Assembly: GCF_017565705.1 (NCBI RefSeq)
Contig: NZ_JAGDYL010000007.1
Span: 1-64,000, forward strand
Source of the DNA: Leucobacter ruminantium
Lineage (GTDB): Bacteria; Actinomycetota; Actinomycetes; Actinomycetales; Microbacteriaceae
Direction: 5' to 3'
DNA: 64,000 nt
Shown in pieces: positions 26,091 through 34,749 of this stretch (within the stretch, counting starts at the first letter, position 1; each line of letters starts with the position of its first letter). The notes beneath the pieces are model-generated. The model was given only the letters and a program-made list of their open reading frames with translations, had not been told where the DNA came from and ran no database searches. The translations under genes and the position numbers were made by a program.

Positions 26091-27331
26091 TAGCTGGCTC
26101 CCTTCGTTCCGGTGGCGGCCTCGGCGGCCGATCCCTCGCCCGAGACCTCGGCCGCACGGGCCTGCCGCAGCGCGCGCTTCGCCTTCTTGAGTCGCTTCGT
26201 GCTCTTCTCCGCATCCTCTGCGTCGTGCCGGGGGAAGGTCAGGCTGAAGCTCGAACCGACGCCCTGCTGCGACCAGACGTCGATGTCGCCGCCGTGCGCG
26301 CGCATGGTGTGCCTGGCGATGCTGAGGCCGAGGCCGGTGCCGCCCTCGCCGCGTGTGCGCGCTCCGTCGACCCGGTAGAAGCGCTCGAAAATGCGGCCGA
26401 GATGCTCGGGCGCGATCCCTTCGCCCTGATCGGTGACGGTGACGACGAAGCTGTTGCGCTTCACCTCCATGCCAACACCGACGCGACCGCCCTCGGGGGA
26501 GTGGCGGATGGCGTTGCTCAGCAGGTTGGCCACCGCGGCGGAGAGCGAGGCCGCGCGCCCCTGGATCACCGCGTCGAGGCCGTTGTCGCCCGTGACGACG
26601 AGCTCCACGCCGTGCTGCGACGCGAACTCCCGGTGCGATTCGACTTCCCTGCGTACGAGCGCGGGCAGTGAGACCGCCTGGCGGTCCTCGGGTCGCAGCG
26701 TCGACTGGGCCTCCGACAGCTGGATGATGTCTCGCGACAGCTCGCCGAGCCGGCGGGACTCCTTCACGAGGCTCTTCGCGAAGCCGCGCACCGTCTCGGA
26801 ATCATCGGCAGCCTCCTGCGTGGCCTCCGCGAGCAGCCCGATCGCCGCGATCGGGGTCTTCAACTCGTGGCTGACGTTCGCGATGAAGTCGCGCCGCATC
26901 GCGTTCACGCGCTGCTCCTCGCCGATATCCTCGGCGAGGACGGCGAGGAAGCGGGCCTGGATACGGATGATGTGGACGCGGATCGAGTCGCCCGGCACCG
27001 AGGTATCCGGTTCGCGGGTGTCGGGGATCCCCGTGGTCATCACGCGCCGCGCACGGCGCAGGAACTCGGGGTCCGAGAGTTCCTCGCCGCTGATGAAGCG
27101 CTCGTATCGCGCGGTCGGGTTGGCGTAGACCGGTGTGAGCGAAGCGTCGAGGATCACGGCGAAGGTCTCGATCTCGTCGAGTATGGTCGTGGCGATCTCG
27201 GGCAGTTCGGGGCGCATGGCCTCGGCCCTCCGGCGCCCGGCGCGGCGGGCGGCCACGATGGCGAGCGAAGTGCCCGCGCCGATGAGGATGCCGAGCGCGG
27301 TGGCGGCCAGCAGGAGCGCGGTCGGTGTCAT
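26090..27331 (-). CDS. senX3: sensor histidine kinase SenX3 (phosphate)
   Basis: The 413-aa protein has one N-terminal membrane helix (residues ~4-28) and a PAS-like region (~45-135: 'FAVILDASLTPVYANPTARYERF'). The HisKA box is FIANVSHELKTPIAAIG, and the ATPase has N box NLLSNAIRHSPEGG, G1 DQGEGI and G2 GGTGLGLSIA. The tail is Lys/Arg/Ala-rich. This matches SenX3/PhoR of actinobacteria. TACGAT ends 6 nt before ATG 27331, a leaderless arrangement, and the operator repeats sit just upstream. It phosphorylates RegX3; PhoU from the divergent gene is its usual modulator. Confidence 0.9.
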   Translation of the reverse strand: MTPTALLLAATALGILIGAGTSLAIVAARRAGRRRAEAMRPELPEIATTILDEIETFAVILDASLTPVYANPTARYERFISGEELSDPEFLRRARRVMTTGIPDTREPDTSVPGDSIRVHIIRIQARFLAVLAEDIGEEQRVNAMRRDFIANVSHELKTPIAAIGLLAEATQEAADDSETVRGFAKSLVKESRRLGELSRDIIQLSEAQSTLRPEDRQAVSLPALVRREVESHREFASQHGVELVVTGDNGLDAVIQGRAASLSAAVANLLSNAIRHSPEGGRVGVGMEVKRNSFVVTVTDQGEGIAPEHLGRIFERFYRVDGARTRGEGGTGLGLSIARHTMRAHGGDIDVWSQQGVGSSFSLTFPRHDAEDAEKSTKRLKKAKRALRQARAAEVSGEGSAAEAATGTKGAS

Positions 27332-27371
27332 GGCTTCATCGTATTCGGTCGTGCCGAGGGGGAGGCCGCGA

Positions 27372-27415
27372 GTTCAACTGCTGTTCACTCTGCGGTGCGG
27401 TGGGGTTCATCTGCC
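27372..27415. promoter_or_regulatory. PHO-box-like operator in the senX3/phoU spacer
   Basis: GTTCAACTGCT (27372), GTTCACTCTGC (27383) and GTTCATCTGCC (27405) fall on an exact 11-bp register, with one degenerate unit at 27394. This is the direct-repeat pattern of RegX3/PhoP binding sites (GTTCACC repeats). It lies between the divergent senX3 and phoU starts. Confidence 0.7.
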
Positions 27416-27483
27416 GGGGCGACACTTGAGGTGATGCGGGCCGAACGGGTGCCGCCACCCCTGAACGAGGAGACACCAGAAGA

Positions 27484-28125
27484 ATGCGTGAGGTCTTTCA
27501 GCAGTCGCTGCGCGACGTGCAGAACCGGCTCGTGGAGATCGCGGAGCTCGTCGAGGCGTCGATCGAGAACGCGACGACCGCGTTCAGCAGCTCCGATGCA
27601 TCCCTCGCGGAGAGCGTGATCGACGAGGGCGAGCAGATCGAGCGGCTCGCGAACGAGCTCGACCAGCAGACGATCGACATCCTCGCGCTGCAGCAGCCCG
27701 TCGCCTCCGACCTGCGGCTGATGGTCGGCGCGCTCCGCATGAGCGCGTCGCTCGAGCGCATGGCCGATCTGGCGCAGCACATCGCGCAGCTCGCCCGCTA
27801 CCGCTACCCCGAGAGCGCGATCCCGAAGGGGCTCAAGAAGACCTTCATCCGTATGGGCGCGCTCGACGTGGAGATGGCTCAGAAGATCGTCGAGCTGCTG
27901 CGCACTCAGAACGCAGCGGTGATCGACGAGGTGCGCGATCTCGACGACGACCTGGACGAGCTGCACGCCAAGGTGTTCGAGAAGGTGCTCAGCGATCGGG
28001 TCGCCGAGACCCCGGTCGGCGTCGTCGACGCGACGCTCGCGAGCCGCTACCACGAGCGTTTCGGTGACCACGCCGTCAGCGTCGCGAAGCAGATGCAGTT
28101 CTTCCTCAGCGGCTCGACCGACTGA
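27484..28125 (+). CDS. phoU: phosphate signalling protein PhoU
   Basis: The 213-aa all-helical protein has two PhoU repeats, each with the metal-binding pattern: 'LIVGALRMSASLERMADLAQHIAQLA'-like in repeat 1 and 'LASRYHERFGDHAVSVAKQMQFF' in repeat 2. It links the Pst transporter to the SenX3 kinase so that signalling is off when phosphate is plentiful. ATG 27484 follows GAGGAGACACCAGAAG. It is divergent from senX3-regX3 across the PHO-box-like repeats; pst genes are 25 kb away. Confidence 0.93.
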   Translation: MREVFQQSLRDVQNRLVEIAELVEASIENATTAFSSSDASLAESVIDEGEQIERLANELDQQTIDILALQQPVASDLRLMVGALRMSASLERMADLAQHIAQLARYRYPESAIPKGLKKTFIRMGALDVEMAQKIVELLRTQNAAVIDEVRDLDDDLDELHAKVFEKVLSDRVAETPVGVVDATLASRYHERFGDHAVSVAKQMQFFLSGSTD

Positions 28126-28179
28126 GAGCGCTGCGCGGTCCCGGTCTCTCGGCGGTGCTCCCCGAGCAGGAGATCGTCG

Positions 28180-28217
28180 CCCATGCGGGTCGATTCCCCG
28201 GAAAGTTCCCGCATGGG
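28180..28217 (+). terminator. inverted repeat between phoU and cysS
   Basis: Arms CCCATGCGGG (28180-28189) and CCCGCATGGG (28208-28217) are perfect, with an 18-nt spacer. It is a probable phoU terminator; no T-run follows. Confidence 0.5.
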
Positions 28218-28286
28218 TGGGGATCGCCTGCCTGGACGTGACTCTTCTCCGGGGAACGGGGAGCCGGCCGCGGGTAGGCTTAGAGG

Positions 28287-29795
28287 GTGAAACAACGCAT
28301 CTACGATTCGCGCGCGCAGCAGGTCGTCGACTTCGCGCCCCGCGAACCCGGCCGCGTCGGCATGTACGTGTGCGGTCCGACCGTGCAGTCGGCCCCGCAC
28401 ATCGGGCACCTGCGCAGCGCGCTCGTCTACGACCAGATGCGGCGCTGGTTCCAGGCGACCGGCCACGACGTGACCCTGATCCGCAACGTCACCGACATCG
28501 ACGACAAGATCCTCGACAACGCGCGCATCGCGCAGGGCGAGGGATCGAGCGAGCAGTGGTGGGCGCTGGCCTACCGCGTGGAGCGGGAGTTCACCGCGGC
28601 GTACGACGCCCTCGGCGTTCTCGCTCCCACCTACGAACCGCGCGCGACCGCGAACATCCGCGAGATGATCGAGCTGATCGAGCGGCTGATCGAGCGCGGG
28701 CACGCCTACCGGGCCGCCGACGGCACGGCGAGCGTCTACTTCGACACCGCGAGCTGGCCCGACTACGGGGCGCTCACGCGGCAGCGGCGCGAGCAGATGG
28801 AGGACGCCGCCGACTCGGCGAACGCCCGCGAGAAGCGGAACCCTCAGGACTTCGCGCTCTGGAAGGCGCATCGCGAGCACGAACCGGAGAGCGCGTCGTG
28901 GCCCTCGCCGTGGGGTCGCGGGCGGCCGGGCTGGCACATCGAGTGCTCGGCGATGGCGACCCGCTACCTCGGCGCGGAGTTCGACATCCACGGCGGCGGG
29001 CTCGACCTGCGCTTCCCGCACCACGAGAACGAGCTCGCCCAGTCGTCCGCGGCCGGCCACCCCTTCGCGCGGCATTGGATCCACAACGGCCTCGTGAACA
29101 CAGGCGGTCAGAAGATGTCGAAGTCGCTCGGCAACTCGCTGTTCGCCGCAGACCTCCTGGCGGCGGCCCGACCCATCGTGCTGCGCTACTTCCTGGGTTC
29201 CGCCCACTACCGCTCGGTGCTCGAGTTCTCCGAGAACTCGCTCGCGGAGGCCGCCGCCGCCTTCGAACGGATCGAGGGGTTCCTGGAGCGCGCCCGCGAG
29301 GCGCTACGCGATCCGTCCCTGAACCAGGTGCAGGTCGCCGAGGACGGTCGTAGCGCTACCTCCAGCACGATGTACGGCTCTGACACCCGCACCTTCGGGC
29401 ACGCGGAGGTGCCCGAGGCATTCGCCGACGCGATGCGCGACGACTTCGCGATCCCGCAGGCGCTCGCGGTGCTGCATGACACCGTGCGCGCGGGTAACAC
29501 AGCACTCGACGCGGGCGACGACGAGGCCGCATCGGCGCGCGCCGCGGAGGTGGAGGCGATGCTCGACGTGTTGGGGATCAACCCGCTCGACCCGGCTTGG
29601 CGGAGCTCCGGCGACGACGAGGCCGGTGCTGCGCGCGCCGCGCTGGAAGCGCTTGTCACGGGGTTCATCGTCGACCGAGCGGACGCACGCAAGAACAAGG
29701 ACTTCGCCGCGAGCGACGCGATCCGAGACCGCCTGCTGGCGGCGGGGATCGCGCTCGAAGACGGCCCGAACGGAACACGCTGGAGCATCGTATGA
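28287..29795 (+). CDS. cysS: cysteine--tRNA ligase
   Basis: The 502-aa class I synthetase has the HIGH motif HIGHLRS (residues ~37), zinc ligands including CGPTV Cys and 'HIECSAMA', the '[11 protein letters not shown]' motif and KMSKSLGNS. It charges tRNA-Cys. GTG 28287 has TAGGCT ending 6 nt upstream and no SD, suggesting a leaderless message. It overlaps rlmB by 4 bp (ATGA), and the cysS-rlmB order is conserved in actinobacteria. Confidence 0.96.
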   Translation: MKQRIYDSRAQQVVDFAPREPGRVGMYVCGPTVQSAPHIGHLRSALVYDQMRRWFQATGHDVTLIRNVTDIDDKILDNARIAQGEGSSEQWWALAYRVEREFTAAYDALGVLAPTYEPRATANIREMIELIERLIERGHAYRAADGTASVYFDTASWPDYGALTRQRREQMEDAADSANAREKRNPQDFALWKAHREHEPESASWPSPWGRGRPGWHIECSAMATRYLGAEFDIHGGGLDLRFPHHENELAQSSAAGHPFARHWIHNGLVNTGGQKMSKSLGNSLFAADLLAAARPIVLRYFLGSAHYRSVLEFSENSLAEAAAAFERIEGFLERAREALRDPSLNQVQVAEDGRSATSSTMYGSDTRTFGHAEVPEAFADAMRDDFAIPQALAVLHDTVRAGNTALDAGDDEAASARAAEVEAMLDVLGINPLDPAWRSSGDDEAGAARAALEALVTGFIVDRADARKNKDFAASDAIRDRLLAAGIALEDGPNGTRWSIV

Positions 29796-30796
29796 GCAAC
29801 AAGAAGAGTCGCACCGGAGCCGTGCGAAAGAAGGGCCTCGGCAAGGCCGTCGGCTCCGGCGGTCAGGGGCGTCAGGCGCTCGAAGGCCGAGGGCCGACGC
29901 CGAAGGCCGAGGACCGCGAGTATCACGCCGCGCACAAGGCGAAGAAGGCGCGGGAGCGCCACGAGGCGGCCAGGCAGCGGCACGGACTGGATCCGCGCGG
30001 CCGCGGCGACGCGCGCTCCTCGCGCCCGGCGCGCAAGGGCGACGACAGCGAGCTCGTGACGGGCCGCAACGCGGTGCTCGAGGCGCTGCGGACGAAGATC
30101 CCGGCGACAGCGCTGTACGTGGCCGCGCGGGTCGAGATGGACGACCGCATGCGCGAGATCCTGCGCCTCGCGACCAACCGCCAGGTGCCGGTGCTCGAGG
30201 TCATGCGCCCCGAGCTCGACCGCATGACCGACCGCGACACCGTGCACCAGGGCGTGGTGCTCAAGGTGCCGCCGATGGAGTACGCGCATCCGATGGAGAT
30301 GCTCGACCAGATCGTCGACCGCGACGAGACGCCGCTCATCGTGGCCCTCGACGGGGTCACCGACCCGCGCAACCTCGGGGCGATCATCCGCTCGGTCGCC
30401 GCGTTCGGCGGTCAGGGCGTGGTGATCCCTCAGCGGCGCTCGGCGAGCCTCAACTCGGCCGCGTGGAAGACGTCGGCGGGGGCGGCGGCGCGCATCCCGG
30501 TCGCGATGGCGTCGAACCTGACCCAGACGATCAAGGAGTTCAAGAAGCAGGGGCTCTTCGTCGTGGGTCTCGACGGCGGCGGCGACGTGGAACTGCCCGG
30601 TCTCGAACTGGCGGAGCGCCCCCTGGTCATCGTGATCGGCAGCGAGGGCAAGGGCCTGTCGCGCCTCGTCACCGAGACCTGCGATGCCATCGTCTCGATT
30701 CCCATCTCCGCCGCCACCGAGTCGTTGAACGCCGGAATCGCCGCGAGTGTCGCCCTCTACGAGGTGTCGAAGCTGCGGGCCGACTCCGCAGAGTAG
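29792..30796 (+). CDS. rlmB: 23S rRNA (guanosine-2'-O)-methyltransferase RlmB (SpoU/TrmH family)
   Basis: The 334-aa protein has a basic, disordered N-terminal extension (residues 1-80, Lys/Arg-rich) common in actinobacterial homologues. A substrate-binding domain follows ('[23 protein letters not shown]'), then the SPOUT knot with motifs '[22 protein letters not shown]', '[15 protein letters not shown]' and '[23 protein letters not shown]'. It 2'-O-methylates G2251-equivalent of 23S rRNA. ATG 29792 overlaps the cysS stop, so the pair is translationally coupled. A hairpin directly follows. Confidence 0.93.
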   Translation: MSNKKSRTGAVRKKGLGKAVGSGGQGRQALEGRGPTPKAEDREYHAAHKAKKARERHEAARQRHGLDPRGRGDARSSRPARKGDDSELVTGRNAVLEALRTKIPATALYVAARVEMDDRMREILRLATNRQVPVLEVMRPELDRMTDRDTVHQGVVLKVPPMEYAHPMEMLDQIVDRDETPLIVALDGVTDPRNLGAIIRSVAAFGGQGVVIPQRRSASLNSAAWKTSAGAAARIPVAMASNLTQTIKEFKKQGLFVVGLDGGGDVELPGLELAERPLVIVIGSEGKGLSRLVTETCDAIVSIPISAATESLNAGIAASVALYEVSKLRADSAE

Positions 30797-30799
30797 GCG

Positions 30800-30829
30800 G
30801 TGAGGGATCCCTGTCGATCCCTCACCGCA
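30800..30829. terminator. terminator after rlmB built from two inverted GAGGGATC motifs
   Basis: Perfect 12-bp arms CGGTGAGGGATC / GATCCCTCACCG have a 6-nt loop, immediately after the stop codon. Both arms contain the window's over-represented octamer in opposite orientation. Confidence 0.8.
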
Positions 30830-30837
30830 CAGAGAGT

Positions 30838-30912
30838 TCCGACTCGCTTCGCTCGCTCACCCAAGGCTCGCTCGATCGGTGGAACGGGCTTCGCTCGTTC
30901 AATCGGCGGAAG
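30838..30912. repeat. dispersed CGACTCGCTTCGCTCGCTCA / GCTCGATCGGTGG repeats
   Basis: Tandem degenerate copies are CCGACTCGCTTCGCTCGCTCACC, GCTCGCTCGATCGGTGG and GGGCTTCGCTCGTTCAATCGGCGG. They fill the spacer between rlmB and the convergent Rv3235-family gene and match the cluster at 25205-25385. Confidence 0.65.
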
Positions 30913-30927
30913 ACGGGCACCCGTCGC

Positions 30928-31425
30928 TCACAGCACCGTCAGGTGCGTGGCCTGCCAGCGGTCTCGCCGGATCTCCAGGCGGAATGCCACAGCGGTGCAG
31001 CGGGGCTCGGCCTGCAGCACGACCACCCCCTCGATGACGTTCGGCAGCGGGCGGTCGAGGCGGGGCCGACCGGGCGTCGGCACGACTCGTCTGCGGTCTC
31101 TGATCATCGACCTGAGCTCCACGCGGGCGCGCCGCCGCTCCGCGAGCGCATCGATGACCTCGGCCGAGACGAGCGAGCCGAGCTGGGCGATCGGGCGGTG
31201 ACCCTCGACGACCTCGAAGGCGAGGAGCGCGAGCCGACGGATCGCCGAGGCTGGCGGGGGCTCGGGCTGCTCCTGGCAGACGGGCCGGGGTGCGGCAGCG
31301 GGCGGCTGTTCATCGGCCGGCGGCGGTTCGGCTGAGGGCAGGTCCTCGACGCGGCGCAGATGCCTGCGAGAAGGCCTCCGACGATCGTCGGCGGGTTCCA
31401 GGCGGAAGGTGAGGGGAATCGACAT
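30928..31425 (-). CDS. Rv3235 family protein
   Basis: The 165-aa protein has a Pro/Arg-rich N-terminal half (residues 20-60). The conserved C-terminal domain is 'LALLAFEVVEGHRPIAQLGSLVSAEVIDALAERRRARVEL...VRVVPTPGRP'-like and ends with the beta-rich 'VEGVVVLQAEPRCTAVAFRLEIRRDRWQATHLTVL'. This is the pattern of the actinobacterial Rv3235 family (usually near secA), of unknown function. ATG 31425 follows GAGGTGCCCG. No secA is seen here. Confidence 0.65.
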   Translation of the reverse strand: MSIPLTFRLEPADDRRRPSRRHLRRVEDLPSAEPPPADEQPPAAAPRPVCQEQPEPPPASAIRRLALLAFEVVEGHRPIAQLGSLVSAEVIDALAERRRARVELRSMIRDRRRVVPTPGRPRLDRPLPNVIEGVVVLQAEPRCTAVAFRLEIRRDRWQATHLTVL

Positions 31426-31630
31426 CGGGCACCTCTCGATCTCTCCGGCGATGCCCCGTGGTTAACCCCTGCCGCTCGGATATGCGTGTGAATGGACTCT
31501 CACCTTACGAAGGGATGCTTGGACGGTGTCAAGAGTTTTCTTCGCTCTGAGCTTTTATGGCGCGTTCGAGCGGTCGGGCGCGCAACTGCGCACTCGGGTG
31601 TCGTCGCGGCACCCGTCTTATGCTGGTGTC

Positions 31631-32152
31631 GTGAACGACGAACGCATGCCGCAGATCGACGAAGCGCTCAAAGACGGATCCCATGCCGAATGGCGGCGGG
31701 TCTCGCCGAAGTACGCGATCGCCGACCTGGTGCTGAACCTGCTGCTCGACGCGGCAGTGCTCGTGGTGCTGATCGTGGTGCTGGTGGTGGCGAGAGATGA
31801 CGCGCCCGTCGTCGTGCCGATCGCCCTCGCAGCGCTCTTCGTCGCGCTGCTCGTCAATTCGCTGCTCGCCTTCCGCCGGGTGCGCGCGATCGGCTACATC
31901 CTGCGCGAGGACGACCTGCTCTTCCGACGAGGCATCATGTTCGAGCGCATCATCGCCGTGCCCTACGGGCGGCTGCAGCTGGTCGATGTGACGCGGGGGC
32001 CGCTGCTGCGCGCCCTCGGCCTCGCCACCCTGAAGTTCGTGACGGCCTCGGCCGCGACCGGCGTCAATCTGCCCGGTCTGAAGGTCGAGGATGCGGAACA
32101 GCTGCGCGACCGTCTCGTGCAGCTCGCCGAGTCGCGGAGGTCGGGTCTGTGA
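31631..32152 (+). CDS. PH domain-containing membrane protein (YdbS-like)
   Basis: The 173-aa protein has two adjacent membrane helices (residues ~28-80) followed by one bacterial PH (bPH2) domain: 'GYILREDDLLFRRGIMFERIIAVPYGRLQLVDVTRGPLLRALGLATLKFVTAS'. GTG 31631 has TATGCT ending 6 nt upstream, a leaderless pattern. It overlaps the next PH gene by 4 bp (GTGA). YdbS/YdbT pairs are widespread in Gram-positives; their biochemical role is unclear. Confidence 0.85.
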   Translation: MNDERMPQIDEALKDGSHAEWRRVSPKYAIADLVLNLLLDAAVLVVLIVVLVVARDDAPVVVPIALAALFVALLVNSLLAFRRVRAIGYILREDDLLFRRGIMFERIIAVPYGRLQLVDVTRGPLLRALGLATLKFVTASAATGVNLPGLKVEDAEQLRDRLVQLAESRRSGL

Positions 32153-33951
32153 CCGACGACGACCAGCGCGGACTCGACCCGGTGCCTGCCGGCGGATCCC
32201 TATCCGATACGGCGGAGGCGTCCCTGCTCGGAATTGCCGAGGGATCCCTGCCCGGCACGGCCGATGCCGAAGGCTGGCGACGGCTGCACCCGCTGTCGCC
32301 GCTGCTGCGCGGCGGGCTCGTGCTGCTCGTGATCGTCGGCGTCGTCGTCGCGAATTTCCGCGACCGCTTCGTCGAGCTCTTCTTCGCCGACCGCGTGTTC
32401 GAGGGATCGGGGGTCGACGTCGATGTCGACCCGAGCGGCGACATCGTGAGTCTGATCGAGTATCTGGCTGGTCAGGGCCTGCTGCTCCTGGTGCTCGGCG
32501 CCCTGCTCGCCGTGCTGCTGCTGATCGTGCTGTTCGCGTGGATCGCGTGGCGGTTCTCGACCTACCGCATCACGGACGAGGCGGTCGAGGCGCGTCGCGG
32601 TGTGCTCTTCCGCACGCACCGTCGCGCGCCGCTCGAACGCATTCAGAGCGTCAACCTGCAGCGCTCGCTGCCGGCCCGCGTGCTGGGCCTCACGAAGATC
32701 GAGGTGCTCACCGCCGGGCAGGGCGGCAAGGTCGAGCTGGCCTATCTCGGGTATCGGGACGCCAAGACCGTGCGCGAGCAGATCGTGCGACGCGCCGCTA
32801 TGAAGCGCGGCGGCAGGCCTGCGGTCGCGGCTGCCCTGCCCCAGGCCGCCGCCGGCATCGCAGGGCGGGGCGTGCTCGCGAACGTTGGGGACCGTCTGTC
32901 GGAGCGGGCGATCGACTTCGCAGACGCCGACATCGACCCCGAGGCGATCGCGGCCGACGCGCTCGTGAGGGTGCCGGTGGGTCGTCTGCTCGGCGGCATC
33001 GCGCTCGGCTGGGAGGCCGTCGTCACCCTCGTGCTGATGGTAGCTGTCATCGTCGGCGGATCCCTCATCGCTCCCGGAGTGCTGTTCGGCATCGTGCCGC
33101 TCATCCTGGTCATGGCGAGCATCCTCTTCACCCAGTTCAACAAGGGCTTCAACTTCACGCTCTCCCGCGACGGCGATTCGGTGCGCACGGGCGCCGGCCT
33201 CACGGCGACGGCGACCGAGACCATCCCCTTCGGCCGCATCCACGCCGTCGAAGCCCGGCAGCCACTGCTGTGGCGCCCCCTCGGCTGGTGGCGCGTGCGC
33301 ATCACCGTCGCAGGGCACTCCGTCGCGCAGGGCGGTCAGAACACATCGCAGAACGTCGTGCTGCCGGTCGGCCCGGAGGCCGACGTGCTGCGCGTCATCG
33401 AGACGCTGCTGCCGGGGGTCGGCGACGACGAGCACGAGATGGCCGCGCTCCGCGACGGCCTGATGGGATCGGGCGAGGGGTATCTGCGAGCGGGGCCCCG
33501 TGCGGCCTGGGTGCTGCTGTGGGGGCGCAGACGGGCGGGCATCCGCATCGCGGACGAGGGCACGGCTCAGGCGACCTTGCGCGTGCGCAGGGGAGTGCTC
33601 ACCCGATCCCTCGCGATCATGCCGATCGTGCGCGCCCAGTCGGTGCAGCTGCGCCGCCCGCTGCTGCACCGGCTCCTCGGCCTCGCCTCGCTGCAGGCGC
33701 ACACGGTGCTCGGACCGGTGCGGATGGAGATGCGAGGGATCGAACTCGAAGCGGCCCGCTCGGCCTTCGACGAGCTCGCCGCCGAGGTGCTGCGCGTGCA
33801 GGGAACGGAGGCGCGCGAGTTGCGCGAGGAGATCCGGGAGCGCACGGCAGAGGGATCGGGCGAAGGGTCGGCTGAGGGATCGGGCGAGGGTTCGGCCAAG
33901 GGTCCGTGGGAAGCAACCCCGCCCGGAGACGACGGCGAGGAGACACGGTGA
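32149..33951 (+). CDS. multi-PH-domain membrane protein (YdbT-like)
   Basis: The 600-aa protein has three bPH2 domains separated by membrane helix pairs. PH1 follows helices at ~60-80 and ~105-135 ('TYRITDEAVEARRGVLFRTHRRAPLERIQSVNLQRSLPARVLGL'), PH2 follows helices at ~290-330 ('FNFTLSRDGDSVRTGAGL'), and PH3 is near residues 465-555 ('RAQSVQLRRPLLHRLLGLASLQAHTV'). The C-terminal tail is EGSGEGSAEGSGEGS-like, encoded largely by repeated GAGGGATCG octamers. It is translationally coupled to the upstream single-PH gene and overlaps the DUF2520 gene (GTGA). Confidence 0.87.
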   Translation: MTDDDQRGLDPVPAGGSLSDTAEASLLGIAEGSLPGTADAEGWRRLHPLSPLLRGGLVLLVIVGVVVANFRDRFVELFFADRVFEGSGVDVDVDPSGDIVSLIEYLAGQGLLLLVLGALLAVLLLIVLFAWIAWRFSTYRITDEAVEARRGVLFRTHRRAPLERIQSVNLQRSLPARVLGLTKIEVLTAGQGGKVELAYLGYRDAKTVREQIVRRAAMKRGGRPAVAAALPQAAAGIAGRGVLANVGDRLSERAIDFADADIDPEAIAADALVRVPVGRLLGGIALGWEAVVTLVLMVAVIVGGSLIAPGVLFGIVPLILVMASILFTQFNKGFNFTLSRDGDSVRTGAGLTATATETIPFGRIHAVEARQPLLWRPLGWWRVRITVAGHSVAQGGQNTSQNVVLPVGPEADVLRVIETLLPGVGDDEHEMAALRDGLMGSGEGYLRAGPRAAWVLLWGRRRAGIRIADEGTAQATLRVRRGVLTRSLAIMPIVRAQSVQLRRPLLHRLLGLASLQAHTVLGPVRMEMRGIELEAARSAFDELAAEVLRVQGTEARELREEIRERTAEGSGEGSAEGSGEGSAKGPWEATPPGDDGEETR

Positions 33952-34664
33952 GCGCGGCGGCGCAGGCATCGCGACTCGGCGTCGGTGTCATCGGCTCAGG
34001 CCGCGTCGGCCCGGTGCTCGGGCGCGCGCTCGCCGGTGCGGGGCACGCCATCACGGGCATCAGCGCGATCAGCGAGGAGAGCCGCGAGCGAGCCGAGTCC
34101 ATGCTGCCCGGTGCGCCCATCCTCGAAGTCGCCGAGGTCGTGCGCCGATCCGAACTCGTGCTGTTCGCGGTCCCGGGATCCGAGCTGCCCGATCTCGTGA
34201 GCGGTCTCGCCGCGACCGGCGCCTGGCAACCGGGGCAGCTCGCGGTCCACACCGCCCCCGAGCACGGCTACGGCGTGTTCGCGCCCGCGCTCGCCGCCGG
34301 CGTGATCCCGCTCGCACTGCACCCGGCCGTGGTGTTCACCGGCACGAGCCTCGACCTCACCCGCCTCGCCGGAGCCGCCGTCGCGGTCACCGCGCCCGGT
34401 CCCGTGCTGCCGATCGGACAGGCGCTCGCAGTCGAGATGGGGGGCGAGCCGGTGATCGTGAGCGAGCAGGATCGTCCGGCCTACGCCGAGGCGGTGGCCG
34501 CGGCGGGCGAGCTGTCGCGGGCGGTCGTGCGCAATGCGCTCGACGGCCTCGACGAGTTGGGTATCGAGGACGCCGCGCGGATCGTCGGCGGCATCGTGCG
34601 CGCGAGCATCGAGGAGGAACTGCGCGCGGCGGGGCAGAGGCCCGGCGAGGAACTCGCCGGGTGA
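33948..34664 (+). CDS. DUF2520 / Rossmann-like oxidoreductase-fold protein
   Basis: The 238-aa protein has an N-terminal NAD(P)-binding motif [23 protein letters not shown], then '[19 protein letters not shown]' and '[25 protein letters not shown]', typical of Rossmann plus DUF2520 proteins. GTG 33948 overlaps the upstream PH gene. In mycobacteria the homologue (Rv3603c) precedes panC; here lysS follows after 85 bp and no panC is present. Function is unproven; a link to pantothenate metabolism is only context from other genomes. Confidence 0.78.
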   Translation: MSAAAQASRLGVGVIGSGRVGPVLGRALAGAGHAITGISAISEESRERAESMLPGAPILEVAEVVRRSELVLFAVPGSELPDLVSGLAATGAWQPGQLAVHTAPEHGYGVFAPALAAGVIPLALHPAVVFTGTSLDLTRLAGAAVAVTAPGPVLPIGQALAVEMGGEPVIVSEQDRPAYAEAVAAAGELSRAVVRNALDGLDELGIEDAARIVGGIVRASIEEELRAAGQRPGEELAG

Positions 34665-34749
34665 GCGCGCTCGACCGGCAGGATCCCTCGCCCCGGCATC
34701 GCGGGTAGACTTGCTCGGTACGCCCAAAACACTGGAGGAACCCGCCACC

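Noticed and set aside
28130-28286. Riboswitch or T-box upstream of cysS
   Set aside because: T-box conserved bases are absent, and the -10 hexamer 6 nt before GTG implies no leader at all. The hairpin at 28180-28217 fits a phoU terminator.
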